Under the pieces are notes generated by a model, which was not told where the DNA came from, did not search any database, and was given only the letters and a program-made list of their open reading frames with translations. Made by a program: the position numbers and the translations under genes. This document shows, in pieces, positions 1 through 10,400 of a DNA stretch of 64,000 nt. The DNA is taken from assembly GCF_042180575.1 (NCBI RefSeq), contig NZ_CP170094.1, positions 4,836,001 to 4,900,000 of the forward strand, written 5' to 3'. Within the stretch, counting starts at the first letter, position 1. Each line of letters begins with the position of its first letter. This stretch comes from Bernardetia sp042180575. Its GTDB lineage: Bacteria; Bacteroidota; Bacteroidia; Cytophagales; Bernardetiaceae.

Positions 1-3000
1 AAGCAAACAGACAGTAAATGCTCAAGCCTTCCGTACTACGTGGATAACTACAGACGGAACAATTACTATCCCCACTAATGGAGGGGGATACAACTATGAC
101 ATTTCTTGGACAAACCTAACTAATGCAGGAGTAGGAAATGGTTCTGCAATAGCACAAACAGGAAGTTATATTATTAATGGCTTAACAAATGGCGATACGT
201 ATGAAGTAGCTATTACAGGAGATTTTCCTCGTTTTTATATGAATGATAATGCCATAGAGAAAACAAAATTATGGACTATAGAAGAATGGGGAGATATAGA
301 ATGGAGTAGCATGGCATCTGCTTTTTATGGTTGTTCAAACCTTACTTATACTGCTACTGACAATCCTAATCTTACTGGAGTAACAGATTTATCAAGAATG
401 TTCGAAAATTGCACTTCTTTTAATGGAAATATTGGGGGATGGAATACAGCAACAGTTACTAACATGTTTAGAATGTTTAGTTATGCAATTTCTTTCAATA
501 AAGATATTGGTGGATGGAATACAGAGGCAGTAATTAATATGAGTTATATGTTTTCTGGAGCTAACTCTTTTAATCAAGATATTGGTGGATGGAATACAGA
601 GGCAGTGACTGGTATGGGTGCCATGTTTTCTAATGATAACTCTTTTAATCAAGATATTAGTGGATGGAACACAGGTGCAGTAACTTATATGGGGGGCATG
701 TTTTCTGGAGCTACCTCTTTTAATCAAAATATTGGTGGATGGAATACAGAGGCAGTAATCGTAATGAACAGTATGTTTTATGGAGCTACCTCTTTTAATC
801 AAAATATTGGTGGATGGAATACAGAGGCAGTAACAGATATGACAGCGATGTTGCGTAATTCAGGTCTAAGTATTGCTAACTACGATGCCACTTTAATAGG
901 TTGGAACTCACAAACTGTACAACCAAATATAAATTTAGGAGCATTAGGACTAAGATATTGTAATGCCCAAACAGAAAGGAATGCACTGATTTCTGCACCA
1001 AATAATTGGACAATTACAGGTGATGCACTTTTGTGTCCTTCTGGAGCAGAAATAAACCTAGTAGGAAATGGAAATACTATCTTTAGTGGAACTTTATCTA
1101 CAAGTATAACTAATAATACCAATTTTGGAGATGTGATAGGATGTTTAAACGCTACTGTAGTAGCTAGTTTCACTATTCAAAATACAGGTGATGCTGTATT
1201 GAACATTACTGGAATTACTAGCACAGGAACAAATGCAAGTGATTTTGTGATAAGTTCTGTTCCTACAACTGTAGCAGTAGGTGGAAGTGAAACATTTACA
1301 GTTACCTTTAGTCCTTCTGGGGTAGGAAACAGAGAAGCTATAATTAAAATTTTGAATGATGATTCCGATGAAGGAGCATATACATTTCGTGTAAGTGGAA
1401 ATGGATTAGCAGAAATTCAAAACCCAACAATTACAGCTCCTGCAACAGTAAGAACTAATACAGATGTAGGACGTTGTACAGCTTCTGTGATTCTAGGAAC
1501 GGCTATTGCAACTGATAACTGTGGTATTCCGACTATTACAAATGATGCTCCTGCTCTCTTTCCTATTGGAAATACCACCGTAGTTTGGACAGCAACAGAT
1601 GATTCGGGAAATACATCTTCGGCTACACAAATTGTAACAGTTACAGACAATGAAAATCCAATCATTACAATTCCTGCAACAATTACAGCTAATACAGATA
1701 TAGGACTTTGTACAGCTTCTGGGTTTTTGGTAACGCCTACTGCAACTGATAATTGTGGTACTCCAACTATTACAAATAATGCCCCTGTTCTCTTTCCTAT
1801 TGGAAATACTACCGTAATTTGGACAGCAACAGATGGAGCAGGAAATACATCTTCAGCTACACAAATTGTAACAGTTAGAGATGGTCAAAACCCAACTATT
1901 ATAGCCCCCCCTAATGTAAGTGCTAATTGTCCTGCTGATGTAATTTTAGGAAACCCTACAACGTCAGATGATTGTGGTGTTGTAACTGTAACTAATAATG
2001 CACCGACTATTTTTCCATCAGGAATAACTACTGTAACTTGGACAGCAACAGATAATTCAGGAAATGTAGCCACAGCAATACAATCTGTAACTATTTTAGA
2101 CACAGTCGATCCAATTATGGCAGACCCTGTTTCTGTAAATTTACTTATAGATATAGGAGCATGTACAGCTACAAATAACCTCACAGTACCAGCAACAAGT
2201 GACAACTGTGCGATTGCAAGTGTTACAAGTGATGCTCCAACAAATTTCCTAATAGGTACAACAATCGTAACTTGGAGAGCAACTGATGAAGCAGGAAATA
2301 CTGTAACCAAAACACAAACTGTAAATGTAACTCGTGATCCAGCCTTTGTAGGAGTAACCATTTCATCACCTGATACAGTAATTTGTACAAACGAAACGAC
2401 TACTTTTAGAGCAGAAGGAGCAACAAGTTATGTTTTTTATAAAAATGGAGTAGCAATGACTTCTCCAAGTCCAGTAAATGAATATACTCCTCCAGTTGGT
2501 ACTTTTCAAAACGGAGATCGTGTTTGGGTTATTGGAGGAGCAAATAACGGCTGTCCTAATACTAGCCGTGTTATGACAATGATTGTTTATCCTCTTCCTG
2601 TTGTAGATTTGGGAGTTGATAGGTACAAATGTAAAACTGATACAGCTTTACTGGTTGCTCCAGAAGGTGATTTTGCTTACGATTGGAAAAAACTGGATGT
2701 GGATGGTTCTATAATTTCAGTAGGAAATGGCAATGATACACTTTTTGCTTTGGACACAGGAACGTATTTTATTCGTTTAGAAAATACGATTACAGGCTGT
2801 TCTACGATAAGTAACCGAGTAAAAATCTTTAATTTTGATGATGAAGTAGTTGTAGATTTGGGAGAAGATAAAACGGTTTGTGATCCATCTGATTTGCCTT
2901 ATAGATTGGTAGGAAGTGATTTATCACACCTCAACGGAACAACGTATGAATGGTATGTAACAGGAGAAAATACGATTATTGGAAGCGATTCTGTTTTGGA

Positions 3001-5362
3001 TGTAACAGCAGAAAATATGTATAGTGTCGTTATTCAAGACCCTAGAGGATGTAGAATTAGCGATACTGTTCGGATTAATTTTGCACCTACTCCTGATTTT
3101 GTCATTACTGGAGCTGAAAATCCAAATTGTTCCACGTTTGATACGCTCAGAATTGAAAGAACAAATGTAAGAGGAATGATAATTAATTGGTTTGGAGATG
3201 GAATTGTTTCTGTTTCAGATTCTAATAAAGTTGCTATCGTTAATGTAAGTGGAATTTATACAGCAACCGTAACCGACACCAGCACAACAGCAAATTGTAG
3301 TTATACGCAATCTGTTGAAGTTTTTGTTCGTCCGAATATTGATTTAGGAATAAGTACATCAGCAGCAAGTGATACCATTCGTCTTTGTGAAGGAGATTCT
3401 TTAGTTTTGGATGCCTTCAGACCAGAACACAACAATAATTTTACGTATCAATGGCGAGTAATTGAAAGTAATCAGACAGTCTCTACAAATTCAAAAATTG
3501 CTATTACATATAGCATGGTTGATAATTATGTAGCCAATCGTTTTGAAGTAAAAGTAACTGACCCAAATTTAACAGGTGGAGGAAATTGTAGTGTTTTAGA
3601 TACAATTAATGTTCGTTTTGACAGAAAATCAGGTGTTCAGATTGATTCTACTTTCATCAAAACATTATGTTTAGGACAAACACAAACGCTTTCAGCCGTT
3701 GGAGCAGATTCATATCAATGGAGTAATGGAGAAACCACCTCAACGATTGAAGTAACACCAACTGAAGCAGGTTTTTATACATTTATTGTAAATGGGATTT
3801 TCTCTACTCCTAATTTGTGTGGTGCAAGTGCTGATACTATTAAGTTTAGAGTTGTTCCTGTTCCTGAAATTGATATTCCAGAAAGTCTAGTTATTTGTGA
3901 GAATGATTCAGTTGAAGTAAATGCTTTCTTGCCTTCTCATGAGCCTCGTTATATTTATGAATGGATTAATGAAAACACAGGAGAAATCATCGATACTTTA
4001 GCAATTCACGTTTTCAAACAAGATTCTGCTAACATCAATTACGAACCTCAAACGTACCGAGTGGGTGTTTATGATACACTTGGTGGTGGTCGTTGTGGTG
4101 CAGAAAGTCTGATTACAGTTACTTTTAATAGAACTTCGATTACAGAAATTACAGCTTCTGATACGCTTGTTTGTATAGGCGAAGAAATTACGCTTCGTGC
4201 AACAGGAGCAACTAATTTTAGATGGAATACTGGCGAAACAACACAAGAAATAACTATTTCTTCTGATTCGGCAGGTGTTTTTAGATATACAGTAATTGGA
4301 AGTTATGGAGATGACACCAATCAAAATGTGTGTGATAGCACAGGAACAAGTATTTTGGTTCAGTTTAAAGACATTCCAAAAATTACTTTAAACAAGCCAG
4401 ATACAATCAGTATTTGTGCAGGCGATTCTGTTCAATTTATTGCAAATGGTGGGTTTACTTATTCTTGGTCGCAGTCGCCAGCAGATAGTGGCGATACGGT
4501 TGTTGTTTATCCAACAGATACAACTACTTACGTAGTTACAGGCTTTGACACTTTGGGCTGCTCTTCTACAGATACAACCGTTGTTTTGGTTCAACCTCAA
4601 ATAGATTTAGGTCAAGAACAGCAGCTTTGTGAAGGAGATACGGCTAGTATTGGTGCGCCTCGTCCTTATGGAGCAACTTATTTATGGAATACAGGAGAAA
4701 CTTCGGATTCTATTCGTATTCGTAGAAGTGGTTTGTATTATGTAGAAGTGAGCATCAATGAATGTAGTTATACAGATAGTGTTCAGATTAATTTTATTGA
4801 GCCACCTGTTTTAAGTGCAAAAGATACAATTCTATGTTTTGAAGATGAAAACCAAGACCGTATTTTCCATCAAATAGGAGTAGAAATAGATAACTATGAT
4901 TCTACGGCTCGTTATCGTTATCAATGGTTTGATGAAAATGAAAATTTGGTCGGACAAGATTCTCTCTTAAATGTTGAATTTGGAGGCGTTTATCTAGCAC
5001 GAGTAACGGTTGAATATGCAAATTCTTGTAGTGCCATCACAAGTTTAGAAGTAGAAGCAAATTGCGACCCTCAGATTTTTATTCCACAGGCTTTCACTCC
5101 TAATCAAGACAGATTGAATGAAGAATGGGAAATCTTTGGACGTTTTTATTCAAATCTTCGCATCAAAGTTCTTGACCGTTGGGGAATGGAAGTTTATTCA
5201 GCTCTTCAAAAACGAAATGATGATGAAATTACATTTTGGGATGGAACATATAAAGGTAAAAAAGTTCCTGCTGGTGTTTATTACTACGAAGTAACTTATA
5301 CAAGTCCAAGTGATAAAAGTAAAACTATAAAACAAACAGGAACAGTTACGATTATTTATTAA
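1..5362 (+). CDS. Giant BspA/HYR surface protein, 5' end cut by window
   Basis: The frame is open from base 2 with no stop, so the gene begins before the window and the ATG at 239 is only an internal methionine. The visible 1786 residues contain, in order: a BspA-type opening with six 25-residue DUF285 repeats (398-847); an immunoglobulin-like choice-of-anchor/ASPM-SPD2-Hydin type module (about 1050-1410); four HYR domains starting near 1420, 1657, 1890 and 2109, each with the TDNCG and TWTATD type motifs; a long run of Ig/PKD-like modules containing repeated WNTGET and CEGD motifs; and a C-terminal gliding-motility-associated domain (about 5065-5362, IPQAFTPN then DRWGMEVY). That last domain is known as a type B sorting signal for type IX secretion. 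The protein is therefore inferred to be a secreted, cell-surface-attached adhesin. The ligand is unknown. Confidence 0.9.
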   Translation, partial: SKQTVNAQAFRTTWITTDGTITIPTNGGGYNYDISWTNLTNAGVGNGSAIAQTGSYIINGLTNGDTYEVAITGDFPRFYMNDNAIEKTKLWTIEEWGDIEWSSMASAFYGCSNLTYTATDNPNLTGVTDLSRMFENCTSFNGNIGGWNTATVTNMFRMFSYAISFNKDIGGWNTEAVINMSYMFSGANSFNQDIGGWNTEAVTGMGAMFSNDNSFNQDISGWNTGAVTYMGGMFSGATSFNQNIGGWNTEAVIVMNSMFYGATSFNQNIGGWNTEAVTDMTAMLRNSGLSIANYDATLIGWNSQTVQPNINLGALGLRYCNAQTERNALISAPNNWTITGDALLCPSGAEINLVGNGNTIFSGTLSTSITNNTNFGDVIGCLNATVVASFTIQNTGDAVLNITGITSTGTNASDFVISSVPTTVAVGGSETFTVTFSPSGVGNREAIIKILNDDSDEGAYTFRVSGNGLAEIQNPTITAPATVRTNTDVGRCTASVILGTAIATDNCGIPTITNDAPALFPIGNTTVVWTATDDSGNTSSATQIVTVTDNENPIITIPATITANTDIGLCTASGFLVTPTATDNCGTPTITNNAPVLFPIGNTTVIWTATDGAGNTSSATQIVTVRDGQNPTIIAPPNVSANCPADVILGNPTTSDDCGVVTVTNNAPTIFPSGITTVTWTATDNSGNVATAIQSVTILDTVDPIMADPVSVNLLIDIGACTATNNLTVPATSDNCAIASVTSDAPTNFLIGTTIVTWRATDEAGNTVTKTQTVNVTRDPAFVGVTISSPDTVICTNETTTFRAEGATSYVFYKNGVAMTSPSPVNEYTPPVGTFQNGDRVWVIGGANNGCPNTSRVMTMIVYPLPVVDLGVDRYKCKTDTALLVAPEGDFAYDWKKLDVDGSIISVGNGNDTLFALDTGTYFIRLENTITGCSTISNRVKIFNFDDEVVVDLGEDKTVCDPSDLPYRLVGSDLSHLNGTTYEWYVTGENTIIGSDSVLDVTAENMYSVVIQDPRGCRISDTVRINFAPTPDFVITGAENPNCSTFDTLRIERTNVRGMIINWFGDGIVSVSDSNKVAIVNVSGIYTATVTDTSTTANCSYTQSVEVFVRPNIDLGISTSAASDTIRLCEGDSLVLDAFRPEHNNNFTYQWRVIESNQTVSTNSKIAITYSMVDNYVANRFEVKVTDPNLTGGGNCSVLDTINVRFDRKSGVQIDSTFIKTLCLGQTQTLSAVGADSYQWSNGETTSTIEVTPTEAGFYTFIVNGIFSTPNLCGASADTIKFRVVPVPEIDIPESLVICENDSVEVNAFLPSHEPRYIYEWINENTGEIIDTLAIHVFKQDSANINYEPQTYRVGVYDTLGGGRCGAESLITVTFNRTSITEITASDTLVCIGEEITLRATGATNFRWNTGETTQEITISSDSAGVFRYTVIGSYGDDTNQNVCDSTGTSILVQFKDIPKITLNKPDTISICAGDSVQFIANGGFTYSWSQSPADSGDTVVVYPTDTTTYVVTGFDTLGCSSTDTTVVLVQPQIDLGQEQQLCEGDTASIGAPRPYGATYLWNTGETSDSIRIRRSGLYYVEVSINECSYTDSVQINFIEPPVLSAKDTILCFEDENQDRIFHQIGVEIDNYDSTARYRYQWFDENENLVGQDSLLNVEFGGVYLARVTVEYANSCSAITSLEVEANCDPQIFIPQAFTPNQDRLNEEWEIFGRFYSNLRIKVLDRWGMEVYSALQKRNDDEITFWDGTYKGKKVPAGVYYYEVTYTSPSDKSKTIKQTGTVTIIY
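398..847 (+). repeat. Six tandem 75-bp coding repeats (DUF285)
   Basis: Six in-frame units of 25 codons, each starting MF and containing SFN.(D/N)I.GWNT. The last two units are almost identical in DNA over about 50 bases (708-760 against 781-835), which suggests recent duplication or recombination. Confidence 0.85.
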
Positions 5363-5381
5363 AAATAATTTTTTACAACGT

Positions 5382-5420
5382 AAAAAGACCTTATCATTAC
5401 ATTTGATAAGGTCTTTTTTT
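5382..5420. terminator. Bidirectional rho-independent terminator
   Basis: Perfect 15-bp stem (5382-5396 with 5404-5418) and a 7-nt loop. A run of A is on one side and of T on the other, so it can stop both the surface-protein transcript and the converging ABC transporter transcript. Confidence 0.9.
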
Positions 5421-5446
5421 GACTTTTTCTAAAATAAGGGAAACCA

Positions 5447-7267
5447 TCAACTAGACTTTTGCAATTTTCTTTTTAGCATAATTCTTCTAATTGTATCCAA
5501 ATCTCCTCTAGGAATGGCTTTTATTAGTTCTCTAGTATAAGTTCGTTTTGGTTTGTCGTAAATATCTTCTGAAAAACCAGTTTCTACAATTTGCCCGTCT
5601 TTCATGACCAAAATACGGTCAGCAATAAATTTTACAACAGCCAAATCGTGAGAAATAAAAATATACGTAAGATTAAATTTTTCTTTTAGTTCATTCAAAA
5701 GATTCAAAACCTGTGCTTGTACCGAAACATCAAGAGCAGAAACTGATTCATCACAAATAATAAATTTAGGCTGCAAAGCAAGCGCACGAGCAATACAGAT
5801 ACGCTGACGCTGCCCACCCGAAAACTCATGAGGATAACGATTAAAATGATACGCATTTAGATTTACGGTTTCTAAAAGTTCGATGACATAAGCTCTTCTT
5901 TCTTTATCATTACTCATAATAGAATGAATTCGCATCGGTTCCATGATAATTTCCCCAATGGTCATTCTAGGATTGAGTGAGCCATACGGGTCTTGAAAAA
6001 TGATTTGCATGTCTTTTCTGATAGCACGCATTTCTTTCTGATTTAATCCCAAAACATTCTTTCCTTCAAAAATTACTTCTCCAGATGTTGGCTCTACTAA
6101 TCTTAAAAGACTTCTGCCTAAAGTAGATTTTCCACATCCAGATTCTCCTACCAAACCCAAAATTTCTCCTGGATAAACATCAAAAGAAACATCATTTACA
6201 GCTCTTACTGTTTCTTTTTTATTTGAAAAAAAACCTTTTGTTTTGATAAATTCTTTAGTCAGATTTTTTATTTGAAGTAATGGTGTTTGTTGTACTAATT
6301 TTTCGTGATGTTTTCTTAGTTCGGCTTCACTCTGAAAGTTAAGCATTAAGGCTTGACCAACAGATTGAAATTTTGCTTCTGTAATTTCTGAAATATGTCC
6401 ATGTTCGTCAGTTGCCATAAAATCAGAAACGACTGGCAAGACACGTAACTTTAAATCCAAACGAGGACGACACGCCAAAAGACCTTTTGTATAAGGATGT
6501 TGAGGATTCGAAAAAATATCCCAAACAGCTCCTTCTTCCACTATTTGTCCTTGATACATGACAATAATTCGGTCAGCAAATTCTGCCACAACTCCCAAGT
6601 CATGGGTAATAAAAACAACTGACATGTCTTCAGTTTCTCTAAGTTCTCTCAAAATTTCCAAAATAGCAGCCTGTACGGTTACATCAAGGGCCGTTGTGGG
6701 TTCATCTGCGATAAGCAAAAGAGGATTACAAGCGAGAGCCATTGCTATCATAACACGCTGTTTTTGTCCTCCTGAAATTTCGTGAGGATAAGCGTTATAA
6801 ATACGTTCAGGATTGCTAAGATGTACTTTTTCAAAAAGTTGAATGACTCTTGCTTTAGCTGATTTTGTTGTGATTTCTTCGTGTCTTACAATAGATTCCA
6901 AAACTTGATTTCCACATGTAAAAACAGGGTTTAGAGAAGTCATAGGTTCTTGAAAAATCATTGAAATTTCATTCCCTCTAAGCTGACGAAGTTGATTGAA
7001 AGGCATTTTGAGTAAGTTTACCTCTCCATATTGTCTTGAATTGAATAAAATTTCGCCTTCTGTATCACAATAAGGTGCATCAGGCAAAAGTCGCATCATA
7101 GAAAGTGAAGTAACAGTTTTACCCGAACCAGATTCTCCCACAATTCCGACTGTTTCTCCTTTTTTTAGTTTGAGATTTACATTTTGTACGGCTTTATGGT
7201 GTCCATTTTCTCCTTTGAAGAGAACAGACAAATTATTTATTTCAATTAAATTCGGATTATCAGGCAT
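5447..7267 (-). CDS. Oligopeptide-type ABC transporter, two fused ATPase domains
   Basis: 606 residues holding two complete ABC ATPase domains, as in the YejF/GsiA type that fuses DppD-like and DppF-like subunits. Domain 1 (about 1-270): Walker A GESGSGKT, signature ISGGQKQR, Walker B LLIADEPTTALD. Domain 2 (about 330-600): Walker A GESGCGKS, signature FSGGQRQR, Walker B IICDESVSALD. The catalytic glutamate is present in both. These proteins power import of di- or oligopeptides with separate permeases and a binding protein. None of those is adjacent here, so the partners must be encoded elsewhere. The start ATG is at 7267. A heptamer-type repeat lies directly upstream. Confidence 0.92.
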   Translation of the reverse strand: MPDNPNLIEINNLSVLFKGENGHHKAVQNVNLKLKKGETVGIVGESGSGKTVTSLSMMRLLPDAPYCDTEGEILFNSRQYGEVNLLKMPFNQLRQLRGNEISMIFQEPMTSLNPVFTCGNQVLESIVRHEEITTKSAKARVIQLFEKVHLSNPERIYNAYPHEISGGQKQRVMIAMALACNPLLLIADEPTTALDVTVQAAILEILRELRETEDMSVVFITHDLGVVAEFADRIIVMYQGQIVEEGAVWDIFSNPQHPYTKGLLACRPRLDLKLRVLPVVSDFMATDEHGHISEITEAKFQSVGQALMLNFQSEAELRKHHEKLVQQTPLLQIKNLTKEFIKTKGFFSNKKETVRAVNDVSFDVYPGEILGLVGESGCGKSTLGRSLLRLVEPTSGEVIFEGKNVLGLNQKEMRAIRKDMQIIFQDPYGSLNPRMTIGEIIMEPMRIHSIMSNDKERRAYVIELLETVNLNAYHFNRYPHEFSGGQRQRICIARALALQPKFIICDESVSALDVSVQAQVLNLLNELKEKFNLTYIFISHDLAVVKFIADRILVMKDGQIVETGFSEDIYDKPKRTYTRELIKAIPRGDLDTIRRIMLKRKLQKSS

Positions 7268-7279
7268 AAATGAGTAAAA

Positions 7280-7310
7280 TCAGAAGTAAGAATTATGAAG
7301 TCAGAAGTAA
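7280..7310. repeat. Seven-base-period repeat before ABC gene
   Basis: Reads as TCAGAAG, TAAGAAT, TATGAAG, TCAGAAG. Related sequence (ATGAAGTCAGAAG) recurs near 56623. It sits 12 bases from the start codon of the ABC transporter gene. Confidence 0.6.
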
Positions 7311-7344
7311 ATGCTCTACTTGTATCATTTTTTTAATTATACCT

Positions 7345-7386
7345 AAAAATAACTATTCTTTCTAATAAATAAAAATAGTTATTTTT
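7345..7386 (-). terminator. Probable AT-rich terminator of the sensor phosphatase
   Basis: 13-bp perfect inverted repeat (7345-7357 with 7374-7386), 16-nt loop. On the minus strand it ends in a T run. It lies just after the stop of the gene at 7442. The stem is almost all A-T, so strength is uncertain. Confidence 0.5.
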
Positions 7387-7441
7387 ATAAATACAGTAGT
7401 TTAGGAAAGGGCAAGCTATTTTCTTACAAATGAGTAAAAAA

Positions 7442-10400
7442 TTATCCAATCTTAAAACCCATTACCAAAACATCATCTACCTGCTCTTCATTTCTTTTCC
7501 AATCCAAAAAGTAGTTTTCTAGTTTTTCTTTTTGTTTATCATCTTCTAGGTTTGCTATTTCTTCAAATAGAACTTTCATTTTTTTCTTCATTAGTTTCTT
7601 TCCTTTATCCCCTCCAAACTGGTCTTGATAGCCGTCTGTACATAAAAAAAACGTTGTTGCTTGATCTATTTTTAAAGTATGATTCTCATAGACTCTCTCT
7701 CTTTCGACTCCCCATTTTCCTGCAATAGGAAATTTACTTCCTGCAATATCTTTTAATTTTCCATTTTGAATGTAGTATAACGGACTTTTTGCTCCAGCAA
7801 AAACTAACTCCTTTGTTTCTTCATCATAAACACACAAAGCCATATCCATTCCATCACGGTTTTGAGTTTCGGATTGACGGAGAGCTGTCGAAACTTGCCC
7901 ATGCAAATGCGTTAAGATACTGGCTGGATTTGTTATTTTTTTCTCTAAAACGATATTATTTAGCATATCATTTCCAATCATAGACATAAATGCCCCTGGA
8001 ACGCCATGACCTGTACAATCAATAGCAGCAATAAATATTTTTTGTTCTGTCTTTGCAAACCAATAAAAATCACCACTGACTACATTGCGAGGAAACCAAA
8101 GTACAAAAGCTGACTGAAAAGTGTCTTTTATTTCTTCGATAGGAGGCAACATGGCTTGTTGAATACGACTGGCATAGTTTATACTTGCTTTTATATTTTC
8201 ATTTTGAAGATTAATTGCTTTGCTTTGTTGTGTTATTTGTTCATAAGATTTTGCATTTACAAGAGCAATAGCAGCATAGACAGCAATATTTTGAACTAAA
8301 TTGAGATGATTTTGGGTATAGCTATTTTTTTCAAAACTCTGAACTGTCAAAACTCCAATAGTTTGATTTTTGTAATTGATAGGAACATAAATCAATGATT
8401 CAGGAATTTCTCCTTCTATTGTTGTTATTTTTTGATTTGGAATATACTCATGAAATTCTTTTTGTAAGTCTTTGATATTAATTTCTATATTTTTATTAAA
8501 GCAATAGGTTGGTAAATTAGACTCATTTAAAGACCTTTTATGAAAAGGGAGTGTTTGTCCATGTTCTTTTGAATTAATAAACTCTAATGAATTGTCTTTA
8601 TCATTATAAATTCCGATAGCAAAAACAGACGCATCTAAAAGCTGATTGACAGATTCATAGACCATTTCGATAATCATCTCAACAGAAAGATGTGAAGTAA
8701 TTTGTTTTCCAACTTCACTCAAAAGACTTACGTTTTGGTAAGCCGTTTCTACTAATTTTTGTTGTGTTTCTAATTGTTGATTATGCTGTAATATTTCTTC
8801 ATTTTGTTGGTTTATTTCTTCATTACGTTGATTCACCTCATCGTTTTTTTCTTTGAGTTGAAACGTTCTTTCATCAACCAAATTCTCAAGTTTAGTATTT
8901 TGAGCTTTTATAGAATTTACTTTTTGCTTATAAAATCCGAATGAAACCCCAATTAGTAGCAATGCAAAAAGAGAAATAAACCACCAAGTTTTCCAAAAAG
9001 GAGGTGAAACACTTATTTTTAGTGTCGTTTCTTCACTTTCTATGTTATCACTATTAATTACTTTTACTTTGAATGTATAATTTCCTGCTGGAAGACTGGT
9101 ATAAGTAGCCTGTCTGATCGTTTTTGTTTTGTTCCAATCTTCATCAAATCCTTCTAGTTTGTAGAGATAGGTGTCATATTCAGGTTTATTAAAGTTAGGA
9201 GAGGCAAATTCTATGGTTATGATTTTATCTTCATACGTCAAATTTAGTTTGTCTGTATTTTGTAGAGCTTTGGATAATAAAACCCTACCTTTTTCTTCTT
9301 GATTTACTTTTACAGTCTTTCCAAAAAGTTTGAGTTCTGTCAGAATTACCTTTCTTTTTGTTGTATTGGGTTGAATCTCTTTTGGGTAAAATGAATTAAA
9401 GCCATTTATTCCTCCAAAGAACATTTCTCCATCATCAGCTTTAAAAAATGCACCCGAATTAAACTCTAAACTTTGCAAATTATCTCTAGTATCATAGACA
9501 ATTATTCGTCTATCATCATCTAAATTTTGACTTTCTTTATCATTCAAAAATTTAAAAATTCCTCTATTTGTGCTTATCCATAAATTATCACTTTCATCTA
9601 TCAAAATAGAATAAATGGCATTGTTTGCAAGTTCATTTCTATCTCCCCAGTACTCAAAAGTTTGGGTTTTACTGTCCATTTTATTAAGTCCATTGGTTGT
9701 ACCTAGCCATAAATTTCCTTGTGAATCTTCAGCTATTGTACGAACTACATTGCTACTAATAGATTTTAAATCTTGAGAAGAAGTATAAAAAGTAGTTCCT
9801 ATGATATTATTTTGGTTATCTCTTTTCGTTTTGACCAACCCATCATTTGTTCCTAACCATAAAATGCCCTTTTTATCTTCATACACTGACCAAATGGTTA
9901 GTTCTTTCAAAAAACGTTTTGTTTTATAGCCAAACTCATACTCTGTTGTTGGTTCTAATTTATAGATTCCATTAAAAGTAGCTATCCAAAAAGTTTCGGT
10001 TTTGTCTTCTAAAACAGCCAAACTTGTTGATTGAAGTGTTGCTGTGTCTGTAAGGCTACTTTCTAAACTTAAAAATTTACTTTTAACTGTTTCTCCCTCT
10101 TCAGAAAAATCTACTAAACGACAAATGGTAAAATTTCCCATTACCCATATATTTTTGTTTTTAGTTCCATAAAGGCTTGTAACACCACTTATTTTAAAGT
10201 CATTTTTTTTATTTCCTTTAAAAATATTGATGTACTTATTTTTCTCCATGTCTATACGAGTAATTCCTGCTTCTGTACCTACCCAAATAATACCATTTTT
10301 TGTTTTGGTAATGCCCCAAATATTTGTGTTAGGTAATGAATTTGGATTATTTTTTTCTTTGGTATAAAGCTGAAAATTAGTTTTGGAAGGGTTAAAATAA

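Noticed and set aside
239..241. ATG as the start of the giant surface protein
   Set aside because: The frame is open to the window edge and the upstream codons continue the BspA-type domain, so this is internal.
392..802. Minus-strand ORF opposite the DUF285 repeats
   Set aside because: It is a shadow caused by the repeated codons of the plus-strand gene.
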